The notes beneath the pieces were generated by a model, which worked only from the letters and a program-made list of their open reading frames with translations, ran no database searches and was not told the DNA's origin. DNA of 64,000 nt from Lichenihabitans sp033947565 (GTDB lineage Bacteria > Pseudomonadota > Alphaproteobacteria > Rhizobiales > Beijerinckiaceae), in contig NZ_JARPVX010000014.1 in assembly GCF_033947565.1 (NCBI RefSeq), forward strand, positions 18,821 to 82,820, in the 5' to 3' direction. Positions 16,188 through 25,724 of the stretch are shown one piece after another (the first letter of the stretch is position 1; each line of letters starts with the position of its first letter). Position numbers and translations under genes: made by a program.

Positions 16188-17714
16188 CTACCTGTCGCGA
16201 GCTTCCGCATCTTCGAGCACGATCACCGTCCACGATAACGGCTTCAGAATAGCCTGAGGTTGGCCGTCGGACATCCGGACGTCGGCGGTGGCGGTCGGCG
16301 TCACGGTGTCGGGAGCAGCTTTGGAGTTGATGGCCTTCAGGTTCGGGTGGTGCAGTTCGAGCGCCTCCACGACCTCGAGCCGGCTCCCGAATCCACGCGG
16401 ATCCAGCGTAACGTCGAGGCTTTCGGTCGCCGACCGGTTCAGGGCGAAGATCGCAAGGCGGCCGCTGGCGGGATCCTCGGTGACGGAGGCCAGGAGAAGC
16501 GGCATGTCGGACACGGCTTTCGTGCTGATCGTCGGCGTCTCGACCTTGGCCTGCAGCACGCGACCCTGGGCGTAGCGCGCCGCGAGCGCAAAGGGGTGGA
16601 AGATCGTCTGGCGCCACGCCGGGCCGCCAGTCTCGGTCATGATGGGACCGATGACGTTCACGAGCTGCGCCAGACAGGCGCATTTCACGCGGTCGGCATT
16701 GTTCATCAGGGTTATGAGGGCGCCGCCGACGATCAGCGCATCCTCCATGTTGTAGATCTCTTCCAGCAGGGCCGGCGCCTCGGGCCAGCCGGGCTTGCGC
16801 ATGTGCTCGATCGTGTGGGCCTTGTACCAGACGTTCCATTCGTCGAAGCTGAGCATGATGCGCTTGGGCGAGCGACGCTTGGCCGCCACCGCGTCGCAGA
16901 TCGCCACGACCTCCTTGATGAAGGAATCCATCTGGTCGATGACGCCGAAATATTCGTCGATCTCGTCCGTCTTGTTGGCGAAATAGGTGTGCAGCGAGAT
17001 GAAGTCGGCTTCGTCGAAGCAATGATCGAGGACCTCATATTCCCAAGTGCCGTAAGTGGGCATCTGCCGGTGTGAGGAGCCGCAGGCGGACAGGATCAGC
17101 GTCGGGTCGATCCAGCGCAGCGCCTTGGCGGTTTCCTTGGCGAGACGGCCGTATTCCTGCGCGGTCTTGGCGCCGATCTGCCAGGGGCCGTCCATCTCGT
17201 TGCCGAGGCACCAGAATTTGACGTCGTGCGGCGCCTCGTAGCCGTGGCTGCGGCGCAGCTCGGCAAAATGGCTGCCACCGGGATGGTTGCAATATTCGAG
17301 ATATTGCCGCGCTTCGTCCATGCCGCGGGTGCCGAGATTGACGCCGAGCATGGGCTCGACCTCCGCGGCCTTGCACCAGTCGATGAATTCGTTGGTGCCG
17401 AAGCGGTTGGTTTCGGTCGAGAACCAGGCGAGATCGAGCTTCTTCGGCCGTTCGTCCACAGCACCGACCCCATCCTCCCAGTCATAGCCCGACATGAAGT
17501 TTCCACCCGGGTAGCGGATGATGGTGGTGCCGAGTTCCTTTGTGAGCGCCAGCACATCGCCGCGAAACCCGCGGGCGTCGGCGGTCGGATGGCCGGGCTC
17601 GTAGATGCCCCCGTAGACGCAGCGGCCGAGGTGCTCGACGAAGGCGCCGAAGACACGACGGTCGAGGTCGGACAATACGAAATCGCGGTCGACGGTGATC
17701 TTGGCTTTCGTCAT
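16188..17714 (-). CDS. Intracellular alpha-L-arabinofuranosidase (GH51)
   Basis: A 508-residue GH51 enzyme that releases arabinofuranose from arabino-oligosaccharides. The acid/base Glu173 is in FWCLGNEMDGPW and the nucleophile Glu292 is in SFDEWNVWY. IRYPGGNFMSGYDWEDGVG and the closing beta-sandwich (LAIFALNRS, LEVVEALELHHPNLKAIN) complete the fold. There is no signal peptide, so the enzyme acts in the cytoplasm on imported sugars. It is the last gene of an operon behind a carbohydrate binding protein and two permeases, starting 88 bp after the second permease. Confidence 0.95.
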   Translation of the reverse strand: MTKAKITVDRDFVLSDLDRRVFGAFVEHLGRCVYGGIYEPGHPTADARGFRGDVLALTKELGTTIIRYPGGNFMSGYDWEDGVGAVDERPKKLDLAWFSTETNRFGTNEFIDWCKAAEVEPMLGVNLGTRGMDEARQYLEYCNHPGGSHFAELRRSHGYEAPHDVKFWCLGNEMDGPWQIGAKTAQEYGRLAKETAKALRWIDPTLILSACGSSHRQMPTYGTWEYEVLDHCFDEADFISLHTYFANKTDEIDEYFGVIDQMDSFIKEVVAICDAVAAKRRSPKRIMLSFDEWNVWYKAHTIEHMRKPGWPEAPALLEEIYNMEDALIVGGALITLMNNADRVKCACLAQLVNVIGPIMTETGGPAWRQTIFHPFALAARYAQGRVLQAKVETPTISTKAVSDMPLLLASVTEDPASGRLAIFALNRSATESLDVTLDPRGFGSRLEVVEALELHHPNLKAINSKAAPDTVTPTATADVRMSDGQPQAILKPLSWTVIVLEDAEARDR

Positions 17715-17802
17715 CGGGACACTCGGGTTGGTTTGATCGTCGTGGCAGGTGAAGCGGAGCGATCCAGCCCATCGGCGCCACCCGGAGGGCCGCGGCGCGG
17801 CC

Positions 17803-18627
17803 TCATCCCTTGATGCCGGCCGAAAGCATGATGGCCTCGGTCACGCGGCGCTGGAACAACAGGTAGGCGATCGCCACCGGCAAGGCCGCGATAACCGCGC
17901 CCGCGAGGTTGCGGGCATATTGCACGCCGAAATTCTCGTGCACCTGGGTGATGCCGACCGTAACGGTCATGCTGGCGTTCGAGTTGGAGACCAGGAACGG
18001 CCACAAGAAGTTGTTCCAAGCGCCGATGAATGTGATGATGGCGAGCGCGGTGGTGACACCCCAGTTCATCGGAAGGTAGATGCGGCTGAAGATCTGGAAT
18101 TCGGTGGCGCCGTCGAGCAGCGCCGCCTCGCGGAACTCCTTAGGAATCTGGTCGAAGAATTGTTTGTAGACGATGACCGTCACCGGGACGACCAGCTGCG
18201 GCAGGATCACGCCAAGCCAGGTGTCGATCAGCCCAAAGCTGTTCATCAGCACGAAATGGGTGACGATCAACGCCTGGACCGGCACCATGAAGCTCGCCAG
18301 GATGACGCCATACAGCAAATATTGACCATGAAAGCGCAGTTGCGACAGCGCGTAGGCACAGGCCGAACTCAAGCACAGCACCAGCAGCGTGACGGTCACT
18401 GAGGTGCCGGTGGAGTTCAGATACCAGTGCAGGATCGCGGTGTGCGTGAAGACGTAGCTGTAGGCGTCGAGCGTGGGATGCTGCGGCAGCAGCGCCACGC
18501 CGGGTTGCACCACATCGAACTCGGGCTTCAGCGAGGTGACCAAGGCCCAATAGATGGGAAAGAACCACAGGGCCGCCGCGAGACACGTCAGCCCGGTGAA
18601 CAGCAGCGCGGGCAGCCTTCGCCTCAT
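17803..18627 (-). CDS. Carbohydrate ABC transporter permease (MalG/LacG type)
   Basis: A 274-residue inner-membrane permease of the CUT1 sugar transporter family with six predicted membrane segments. The EAA loop, which docks the ATPase, reads EFREAALLDGATEFQIFSRIYLPM. The ATG at 18627 overlaps the stop of the first permease by 4 bp (ATGA), which sets the start within a longer open frame. No ATP-binding subunit is encoded in the operon. Confidence 0.93.
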   Translation of the reverse strand: MRRRLPALLFTGLTCLAAALWFFPIYWALVTSLKPEFDVVQPGVALLPQHPTLDAYSYVFTHTAILHWYLNSTGTSVTVTLLVLCLSSACAYALSQLRFHGQYLLYGVILASFMVPVQALIVTHFVLMNSFGLIDTWLGVILPQLVVPVTVIVYKQFFDQIPKEFREAALLDGATEFQIFSRIYLPMNWGVTTALAIITFIGAWNNFLWPFLVSNSNASMTVTVGITQVHENFGVQYARNLAGAVIAALPVAIAYLLFQRRVTEAIMLSAGIKG

Positions 18628-19502
18628 GCCGACCGCGCCCGCAGCGCCTGGAACTGCAAGGTCGACAAGGCCGCGATAGCAACGAACAACGCCACCGCCA
18701 CCGTCGCCCCATAGCCGCCGCGATTGCCCTGGAACGCCTGCTTGTAGATGTACTGCACCACCACATAGGTGGAGTTGAAGGGTCCGCCCTGCGTCATCAG
18801 GTAGATCTGGTCGAAGATCTTGAGTTGCAGGATCAGCTGGATGGTCAGCACCAGGGCCGTGACGGGCCAGATCAACGGCCATGTGATGAAACGGAATTGC
18901 GCCATCGCACCGGCCCCATCGAGCGCGGCGGCGTCGCGCACGTCCTGGCTGATGTTGCGCAGACCCGCGATGAACAGCAGCACGTTGAAGCCGTTGGTCC
19001 ACCAGATCGTGATGAAGGCAACGCTCGGCATGGCCCAGAGCGGGTCCGACCACATGGCGACCGTATGCCCCGTGAGGAGCCTGACAGGCCATTGGGCGAT
19101 GCCGAACTGCGGGTCGAGCATCCATTCCCAGATGCGGAACACGACCGAGACCGGCAGGATGTAGGGCAGGAAGAAGGCGGCCAGGACGAGGCTCTGAAGC
19201 TTGCCACTGAGACGGCTGACCGCGAGCGCGATCACGAGGCCGAGCAGCGTCGTCGGGATCACGGTGAGAACAACGAAATAGATCGTGTGTCCGACCGATT
19301 GCAGAAACAGCGCGTCACGTGCGAGCCGGATGTAATTGGCCCAGCCGACCCAATGCCCGCCGCCGACGAGAGGCGCGTTGGTGAAGCTCAGCTCCACCAT
19401 CTTGGCGGTCGGGTACAGAAACAACACCGCATAAGCGAGCACGAACGGCCCGATGAAACCGAGGGCCGTGCGGGTCTGGGTGCGTTTGCGCGGAAGCGGC
19501 AT
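18624..19502 (-). CDS. Carbohydrate ABC transporter permease (MalF/UgpA type)
   Basis: A 292-residue CUT1 permease with six to seven hydrophobic segments, starting with ALGFIGPFVLAYAVLFLYP. The EAA loop is VRDAAALDGAGAMAQFRFITWP. The start at 19502 matches the family N-terminus, and the frame further upstream has no homology. It lies between the solute-binding protein gene (71 bp upstream) and the MalG-type permease (4-bp overlap). Confidence 0.93.
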   Translation of the reverse strand: MPLPRKRTQTRTALGFIGPFVLAYAVLFLYPTAKMVELSFTNAPLVGGGHWVGWANYIRLARDALFLQSVGHTIYFVVLTVIPTTLLGLVIALAVSRLSGKLQSLVLAAFFLPYILPVSVVFRIWEWMLDPQFGIAQWPVRLLTGHTVAMWSDPLWAMPSVAFITIWWTNGFNVLLFIAGLRNISQDVRDAAALDGAGAMAQFRFITWPLIWPVTALVLTIQLILQLKIFDQIYLMTQGGPFNSTYVVVQYIYKQAFQGNRGGYGATVAVALFVAIAALSTLQFQALRARSA

Positions 19503-19573
19503 GGCGGGCCAGGGTTGCGGAACGCGGCAGACGGGCGGGTCGGTCGGACCCGCCGCGCCTTGAGGGAACCCGG

Positions 19574-20860
19574 TTACTGGAGGGCGTTCTGGATCTCGTC
19601 GCGCGTCTGGGCGATTGCGCTCTTCGAGTCCAATTGGCCGTTGACGGCCGGCTCCATGAAGTTCGTGGCCGCCTCGTAGGCCGGCGAGGCCACGCCGGCC
19701 ACGGTCGATTTCGGATCGAAGACGGCGGTCTTGGCCAAGGTCGCGTAATCGGCGTTGGGCTTCATGCCCTCGAAGGCCGGGCTCTCGGTCACCGGCCGAT
19801 AGGCCGGGATGTGCCCCGCTTCCGCCCAGGCCAGGCTGTGCTTGTCGATCCAGGACGCAATCGTCATCACCGCCTTCATCTTTTCGGGCGAGATTTCGTT
19901 GCCCTTGCGCGCCGGCACCGCAAAGGCATGGCTGTCGGCCCAGGTGGCCTGGTGGGCGAACAAGGTCGGGATCTGGATCGCCCCCCATTCGAAGCCGAGC
20001 TTATTCGACTTGGCGAGGTCGATCATGGTGGGCACTTCCCACACGCCGTTGATGTGCATCGCGGCCTTGCCCGAGGTGAACAGCGCGATGGACGACGCAT
20101 AGGTGGTGTTCTTGGGCGACCAGCCCTGCGCCACCCAATCGGCCATGGTGCCGAGCGCCGTCTCGGCCTTGCCGAGATTGTCGCCGTCGAGCACCTTGTC
20201 GCCCGACATGAAGGTGCCGCCCTGCTGGTTCAGCAGCGTGTAGAAGATCCGCCACACGGAGCCGCCGTCCGGCAGACCGTTGTGGATGGAAAGGCCGTAT
20301 TGGGCACCGTTGGCGCCGCTCAACTTCTTGATGGCCGCATTGAAATTGGTGAGGCCGTCGAGCCCCTTGGGCTTGCCGTCGTCGCCAAGAAGCCCGGCTT
20401 TCTTCAACAGGTCCTTGTTGTAGTAGAGAATGATCGAGTGGATATCGAGCGGCACGGCGTAAAGCTTGCCGTCGACATGGGCCGCATCCCAGTCCGAGCC
20501 GAAATAATCGCTTTGGCCGAGCCCGACGCTCTTCAGCTCCTCATCCGAGAAGGGGCGCAGCGTGCCGGTCGAGACGCCGAGCGGCAGCCGCGACAGGTGA
20601 TAGGTCATGATGTCCGGGCCCTGCCCGATGGCGGCCGAGGTCTGCACCTTGGTGTAGAACGGCACACCCCATTCGAGCGTGGTGGCCTGGATCTCGATAT
20701 CCGGATTGTCCTTCTCGAAGGCCTGGATCAGTCCCTTCATCCGGACGCCGTCGCCGCCGGCGAGGAAGTCCCACCACACTACCTGGGTCTTGGCCTCGGC
20801 GCTCGTGGCAAGCGCCAGCATTGCCAGGGCCGACGCGGCCACGCGTGTCAAATGCTTCAT
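19574..20860 (-). CDS. Extracellular sugar-binding protein of an ABC transporter
   Basis: A 428-residue family 1 solute-binding protein with a clear signal peptide (about 23 residues ending AEA). The mature part opens TQVVWWDFLAGGDGVRMKGLIQAFEKDNPDIE (quoted in part), with DGKLYAVPLDIHS, LFTSGKAAMHINGVWE and WADSHAFAVPA as binding-protein landmarks. GGGAGGG precedes the ATG. It heads the operon with two permeases and GH51, so arabinose-containing oligosaccharides are the likely ligand. Confidence 0.93.
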   Translation of the reverse strand: MKHLTRVAASALAMLALATSAEAKTQVVWWDFLAGGDGVRMKGLIQAFEKDNPDIEIQATTLEWGVPFYTKVQTSAAIGQGPDIMTYHLSRLPLGVSTGTLRPFSDEELKSVGLGQSDYFGSDWDAAHVDGKLYAVPLDIHSIILYYNKDLLKKAGLLGDDGKPKGLDGLTNFNAAIKKLSGANGAQYGLSIHNGLPDGGSVWRIFYTLLNQQGGTFMSGDKVLDGDNLGKAETALGTMADWVAQGWSPKNTTYASSIALFTSGKAAMHINGVWEVPTMIDLAKSNKLGFEWGAIQIPTLFAHQATWADSHAFAVPARKGNEISPEKMKAVMTIASWIDKHSLAWAEAGHIPAYRPVTESPAFEGMKPNADYATLAKTAVFDPKSTVAGVASPAYEAATNFMEPAVNGQLDSKSAIAQTRDEIQNALQ

Positions 20861-21053
20861 CGATGTCCCTCCCCGACAATGGTCCGGACGGCAAGATATC
20901 CGTGTGTTTGCCTCGATACGGCCTGCCTTAGATGCAGGCACAAAGGTCAAAACGTGTCTTTCATATTATCTTATATCGGCTATTGTGTTGGGAGCTTTTG
21001 GGCTTGTCAATCCGTCGATCTTCGTCGGCACAGAAAGGGAGCGCTGGCCCGAC
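20861..21053. promoter_or_regulatory. Divergent promoter region of the carbohydrate locus
   Basis: This interval separates the transport operon (minus) from the GntR-GH2-epimerase unit (plus). It is distinctly AT-rich at about 20950-20995. It holds the inverted repeat GCCTGC-CTTAGAT-GCAGGC (20921-20939), a plausible operator for the adjacent FadR-type regulator. A TTGACC hexamer on the minus strand at about 20944-20949 could be a -35 element. The assignment is by position. Confidence 0.4.
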
Positions 21054-21782
21054 ATGCTCGAACGCGAGCTCGTCCCGATCGGCACCATGTCGACCCAGAT
21101 TGCCGCTTTGCTGGGCTCACGCATCGTCGGCGGTGAGTTCCGGCCAGGAGCGACGCTGCCGGTCGAGGCCGAGCTTTGCGGGATTTACGGGGTCAGCCGC
21201 ACCGTCATCCGGGAAGCGGTGAAAAACCTTTCGGCCAAGCGGCTCATCGAGGTTTCGCCCAAGGTCGGCACCCGCGTGCTGCCTTTCGCCGATTGGAACC
21301 TGCTCGATCGCGACGTGCTCACCTGGCGGCTGTCCGCGCAGTTCGACGCCAAGATCGTCGCCGACATCTTCGAGATGCGGCTTTGCTTCGAGCCACGCGC
21401 CTCGTTTCTCGCAGCACGCGACGGCACCGTGGAGGATTTCGGGGCCATCGAGCACCATTTCCACGAACTGGCGCGCGCCTTCGAAACCGATCTGACCATC
21501 GAGGCGACCGCGCAGGCGGAACTCGCCTTCCACCTCGCCGTGATCCAGGCGTCGCACAACGGGCTGTTCGTCACCGTCGGCAGCACGTTCAAATCCGCCC
21601 TCCGGGTGTCGTCGCAGATGCTGCAGCGGCACGCGATCCAACCCGCCGAAACCCTCGCGACCCACGATGCGGTGCGGGCTGCCATTCTGGCGCGTGATCC
21701 CACAGGCGCCGCGGACGCGATGGAGCGCCTGCTTCATGCCGCCCGCGATCGCCTGCTTCCGCTGGCGGTGCCGATCCCCTGA
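21054..21782 (+). CDS. GntR-family (FadR subfamily) transcriptional regulator
   Basis: A 242-residue regulator. The N-terminal winged helix (about residues 10-80) has IVGGEFRPGATLPVEAELCGIYGVSRTVIREAVKNLSAKRLIEV in part. The C-terminal all-helical FCD ligand domain has FEMRLCFEPRASFLAA, FHLAVI and THDAVRAAI, with the histidines expected for metal or sugar-acid binding. It lies between two divergent carbohydrate units and overlaps neither, so it is the obvious local repressor, with a sugar or sugar acid as inducer. The start at 21054 is the first ATG of the domain; 21087 is an alternative. Confidence 0.9.
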   Translation: MLERELVPIGTMSTQIAALLGSRIVGGEFRPGATLPVEAELCGIYGVSRTVIREAVKNLSAKRLIEVSPKVGTRVLPFADWNLLDRDVLTWRLSAQFDAKIVADIFEMRLCFEPRASFLAARDGTVEDFGAIEHHFHELARAFETDLTIEATAQAELAFHLAVIQASHNGLFVTVGSTFKSALRVSSQMLQRHAIQPAETLATHDAVRAAILARDPTGAADAMERLLHAARDRLLPLAVPIP

Positions 21783-21806
21783 GGTTTCGAATCCTGGAGC
21801 ACCAAC

Positions 21807-24593
21807 GTGGCTGACCCATCCCCTTTCCGCACCGTTCAGTGGCTCGACGGCCCGTGGGAGTTCCGCTTTGGCGACGATCCCGCGTGGCGCGCCGTGTCGG
21901 TGCCCAATCCATGGCAGGCGTCCTGCCCCGACCTTCGTGACCGCTTCGGCCTTGGCCGCTACCGCAGGCGCGTCACGCTACCCGACACGATGGATATGGT
22001 CGTGCTTCGCTTCGGCGCCGCGAGTGAAATCGCGACCGTGCGGCTCGATGGCCGAGAGCTCGGTCGGCATGAGGGCGGCTACCTGCCGTTCGAGATCGTC
22101 GTGCCACCCGAGGCGCCCCGCGACGCCCTGCTCGAGGTCGACACCCTGCAGCCCTCCCTCGACGAGGCAACCTATCCGGATCGCCCCTTCCCGGAATACC
22201 CGCACGGAAAGCAAAGCTGGTACGGGCCGCTCGGCGGGCTCTGGCAGTCGGTGATGGTGGAAACGCGACCGCTCTCCCACATCGCCCATGTGGCCGTTCG
22301 GGCCGGGATGGACGGCGTCGCATTTGTGACGATCGAGGTGGCCCAAGTGCCGCGGAACGGCATCGTCCGCGTGGCGCTGCTCGATCGGCACGGCGCGGCG
22401 GTGACGCATGCCCAGGGCGCGCTGCGGGAGGGCGGCACGAGCCTGAGCCTCGCAGCCCAGTCTCCCGATTTGTGGTCACCCGACGATCCCGTGCTCTACA
22501 GCCTCGAGGTGACGCTGGAGGGAGAGGGCCGGGCGCTCGACCGCGTGACCGAGACGTTCGGGTTCCGCAGCATCGAAGCCCTCGACGGCAAGCTTTTGCT
22601 GAACGGCAAGCCCCTGTATCTGCGCGGCGCCCTCGACCAGGATTATTACCCCGACGGCATCTGCACGCCGCCATCGACCGCCTTTCTCGAGGACCAGATC
22701 CGCAAGGCCAAGGCGCTTGGCCTCAACTGCCTGCGCTGCCACATGAAGGTGCCGGACCCGCGCTACCACGCGGTGGCGGATCGCCTTGGCATGCTGATCT
22801 GGACCGAGATCCCCAACGTGGCGCAGTTCACGGCCCGCTCGGCCGCGCGGTTGCGCGACACCTTTGCGGGCATCCTGCGGCGCGACGGCAATCACCCGTC
22901 CATCATCTGCTGGACCATCATCAACGAGGACTGGGGCACGCGCCTCGTCGAGGATGCCGATCACCGCGCCTGGCTGGCCGAAACGTACGATTGGGTGAAG
23001 GCGCTCGATCCGACGCGCCTTGTTGTCGACAACTCGCCCTGCCTGCCGAACTTCCACGTGAAGACCGACATCGACGATTATCATTATTACCGCGGCATCC
23101 CCGAGCGCCGCGCCGAATGGGATGCCTTGACGGCAGACTTCGCCAACCGTCCCGATTGGAGTTTCACGCCACATGGCGATGGCCAGCGCACCGGCCGCGA
23201 GCCGATGGTGGTCTCCGAATTCGGTGTCTGGGGGCTGCCGCACCCACGCACGATGCACGCAGCCGACGGTGCCGAGCCGGCCTGGATGGAAAGCGGCCCC
23301 TTCTGGGGCGATGGTGCGGCTTACCCGCATGGGGTCGAGAGCCGCGCCGCGGCGCTCAGCCTCGATCGCGCCTTCGGCAGTTTCGACGGCTTCATCGACG
23401 CCGCGCAATGGCACCAGTTCCAGGGGCTGAAGTATCAGATCGAGTCCATGCGGGCGCAGGCCAGCATCATGGGCTACGTCATCACGGAATTCACGGACGT
23501 GCATTGGGAGGCGAACGGCCTCCTCGACCTGGCCCGCAACCCGCGGGTCTTCCACGATCGCTTCGCCAGCGTGAACGCCGACGTGGTGCTGCTGCCCCGC
23601 CTGGAGCGCTGGGCATTCTGGGAAGGGGAGACCGTGTCGGTCCCCCTGCGTGTCGCCACGGGCGGCGCCAAGATCCCGGCTGGCGCGATGCTCGAATGGC
23701 GCTTCGCCGGGCAAGGCGGGCAGGTGCCCGTCCCCGCCATGCCGCCCACCGTCGTCGAACAGGTCACCATCCTCGATCTCGACATCCCGGCGACCACGAT
23801 GTCCGAGCGCATTCCGCTGTCGCTCACCCTTCGCGACCCATCGGGAGCGATCCTCGCGAGCAATACCGAGCCGCTCGCGTGCTATCCGCGTTCGGCCGCG
23901 CCGCCCGAACGCGTCGCCAGTCCCGACCCGGTGTTGCGGGCCTATCTGGCGGCACTCGGCTATGCGGTCGTCGCGCCCGAGATCGCCGATGTGCTCGTCA
24001 CCCGCGACCTCGACGCGGCGGATGTCGAGGCGATTCGCCAGGGCCGGCACGTGCTGGTGCTGGCCGACGGGCACACCCCCAAGCGCCCGTCGCTCCGGGC
24101 CGACGAGTTACCCCGTGAGCCTCCCTTCCTGCCCGTCGTCGATGCCCGGCCCGGCCTGCCGGCGGCGACCCACCATTTCTTTCCAGGTCTCGGCCTCGTC
24201 GAGCGGCATGGCACGCTTTGGCGCGGCGACTGGATCGGCAACTTTTCCTGGCTGCGCCGCACGGGCGCCTTTGCGGCCTTGCCGGGCGGCCCCATGCTCG
24301 ACCTCGGCTTCGATCGCGTGGTGCCTCACCACGTCCTTACCGGTCTGCAGCCCTGGGAATGGGAAACGCGCGTCCAGGCCGGCGTGGTGGTCGGCTGGGC
24401 CCATAAACCGGCCGCGACCCTTTGCGAGCGCCCGTTCGGCGCCGGCCGTCTCGTCGCCACCACGTTTCGCCTGATGGAGGATCCGGCCGGCCAGGATCCG
24501 GTCGCGGCTACGCTGATGCGAGCCATCATCGAAACCGCGGCGTCGCCGTCGCATGCCGCCAGAACCGCCTCCGAGCCTTCTGGGAAAGAATAG
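21807..24593 (+). CDS. Glycoside hydrolase family 2 protein
   Basis: A 928-residue GH2 enzyme. The sugar-binding jelly roll is at about residues 10-150, the Ig-like domain at 155-255 and the TIM barrel at 260-600. The acid/base Glu374 is in WTIINEDWG and the nucleophile Glu471 is in MVVSEFGVWG. About 330 further residues follow the barrel and include an alpha/beta segment I do not recognise (LRAYLAALGYAVVAPEIADVLV). No signal peptide is present. The GTG start has TGGAG 7 nt upstream. Galactosidase, arabinosidase or glucuronidase activity is possible. The context with GH51 suggests side chains of plant polysaccharides. Confidence 0.88.
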   Translation: MADPSPFRTVQWLDGPWEFRFGDDPAWRAVSVPNPWQASCPDLRDRFGLGRYRRRVTLPDTMDMVVLRFGAASEIATVRLDGRELGRHEGGYLPFEIVVPPEAPRDALLEVDTLQPSLDEATYPDRPFPEYPHGKQSWYGPLGGLWQSVMVETRPLSHIAHVAVRAGMDGVAFVTIEVAQVPRNGIVRVALLDRHGAAVTHAQGALREGGTSLSLAAQSPDLWSPDDPVLYSLEVTLEGEGRALDRVTETFGFRSIEALDGKLLLNGKPLYLRGALDQDYYPDGICTPPSTAFLEDQIRKAKALGLNCLRCHMKVPDPRYHAVADRLGMLIWTEIPNVAQFTARSAARLRDTFAGILRRDGNHPSIICWTIINEDWGTRLVEDADHRAWLAETYDWVKALDPTRLVVDNSPCLPNFHVKTDIDDYHYYRGIPERRAEWDALTADFANRPDWSFTPHGDGQRTGREPMVVSEFGVWGLPHPRTMHAADGAEPAWMESGPFWGDGAAYPHGVESRAAALSLDRAFGSFDGFIDAAQWHQFQGLKYQIESMRAQASIMGYVITEFTDVHWEANGLLDLARNPRVFHDRFASVNADVVLLPRLERWAFWEGETVSVPLRVATGGAKIPAGAMLEWRFAGQGGQVPVPAMPPTVVEQVTILDLDIPATTMSERIPLSLTLRDPSGAILASNTEPLACYPRSAAPPERVASPDPVLRAYLAALGYAVVAPEIADVLVTRDLDAADVEAIRQGRHVLVLADGHTPKRPSLRADELPREPPFLPVVDARPGLPAATHHFFPGLGLVERHGTLWRGDWIGNFSWLRRTGAFAALPGGPMLDLGFDRVVPHHVLTGLQPWEWETRVQAGVVVGWAHKPAATLCERPFGAGRLVATTFRLMEDPAGQDPVAATLMRAIIETAASPSHAARTASEPSGKE

Positions 24594-24761
24594 CGCCATG
24601 ACCTTCCCGCGATGGTCCGGCAGCACGTCGAACGATCCGGTCATCAGGGCCGGTTCGGTGTCTTCACAACGCAGCGGGCGTGAGCGCGGCGGTCCCGGCG
24701 CCTTGACGGGGCCGCAACATCGCAGGCCGCGGCGCCTGCTTCAAACAAAGGCTGCCTGAGC

Positions 24762-25724
24762 ATGGCTCGTGTTGTGTTGATCGGTGGCAGCGGCCACATC
24801 GGCACCTACCTCGTGCCCCGTCTCGTCGAGGCCGGGCACCATGTGGTCAACGTCACCCGCGGGCGGCGGGCACCCTACCTGCCGCATCGGGCCTGGCAGG
24901 CCGTCGAGACCGTTACGGCCGATCGCGAGGCCGAGGATCGGGACGGCCGGTTTTCGGCCCGCATCGCCGGGCTGGCGCCCGACATCGTGGTCGATCTCGT
25001 GTGCTTCACCCTGCCGAGCGCCCAGGCCCTGGTCGAGGCTCTGCAAGGGCGCGTCCAGCAATTCATCCACATCGGCACCATCTGGGTTCATGGGCCGGCC
25101 AGCGTCGTTCCCACGCCCGAAGAAGCACCGCGCCGGCCTTTCGGCGCCTATGGCGAGCAGAAGGCGGCGATCGAGGCCTCCTTGCTCGACCGCGCCCGCC
25201 GCGATGGCTTTCCGGCCACGATCATCCACCCCGGCCATATCGTCGGCCCGGGCTGGGCCCCGCTCAATCCGGCCGGGCATTTCAACCCGGAGGTCTTTGC
25301 GGCGATCGCGCGGGGCGAGGTGCTGACCTTGCCGAATTTCGGCCTCGAGACCGTCCACCACGTCCATGCCGACGATGTGGCCCAGATGGTGATGCGGGCG
25401 ATCGGCCATTGGGGCGTCGCCACCGGCGAGGCCTTCCACGCGGTTTCGTCCGGGGCTCTGACGCTGCGCGGCTATGCCGAGGCCATGTTCCGCTGGTTCG
25501 GCCACGAACCGCGGCTTGCCTTCCTGCCATGGGACGCCTGGGCAGCCGGACAGGATGCCGCCGAAGCGCACACGACCTACGAGCACATCGCCCGCAGCCC
25601 GAACTGTTCCATCCGCAAGGCGGAGCGCCTGTTGGGCTACGCCCCCAGGTTCACCTCGCTCGAAGCGGTGCAGGAGGCCGTCGTGGCTTTGGGACTGGCG
25701 GAACATGCCCCACCGGCGGCGTGA
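24762..25724 (+). CDS. NAD-dependent epimerase/dehydratase (extended SDR)
   Basis: A 320-residue extended SDR with the N-terminal Rossmann motif LIGGSGHIGTYLVPRL. FGAYGEQKAAIE provides the YxxxK pair, and IIHPGHIVGPGW is the substrate-side segment. It lies 168 bp after the GH2 gene on the same strand and probably acts on a sugar or nucleotide sugar released by the locus. The exact reaction is not identifiable. The weak upstream site AAAGG sets the ATG at 24762. Confidence 0.83.
   Translation: MARVVLIGGSGHIGTYLVPRLVEAGHHVVNVTRGRRAPYLPHRAWQAVETVTADREAEDRDGRFSARIAGLAPDIVVDLVCFTLPSAQALVEALQGRVQQFIHIGTIWVHGPASVVPTPEEAPRRPFGAYGEQKAAIEASLLDRARRDGFPATIIHPGHIVGPGWAPLNPAGHFNPEVFAAIARGEVLTLPNFGLETVHHVHADDVAQMVMRAIGHWGVATGEAFHAVSSGALTLRGYAEAMFRWFGHEPRLAFLPWDAWAAGQDAAEAHTTYEHIARSPNCSIRKAERLLGYAPRFTSLEAVQEAVVALGLAEHAPPAA

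Noticed and set aside
22472..24118. Long frames in both directions within the GH2 gene
   Set aside because: The GH2 frame carries all catalytic motifs, and the alternatives have no homology.
24594..24761. A short frame between GH2 and the epimerase gene
   Set aside because: There is no ribosome binding site or recognisable sequence; it is treated as a spacer.
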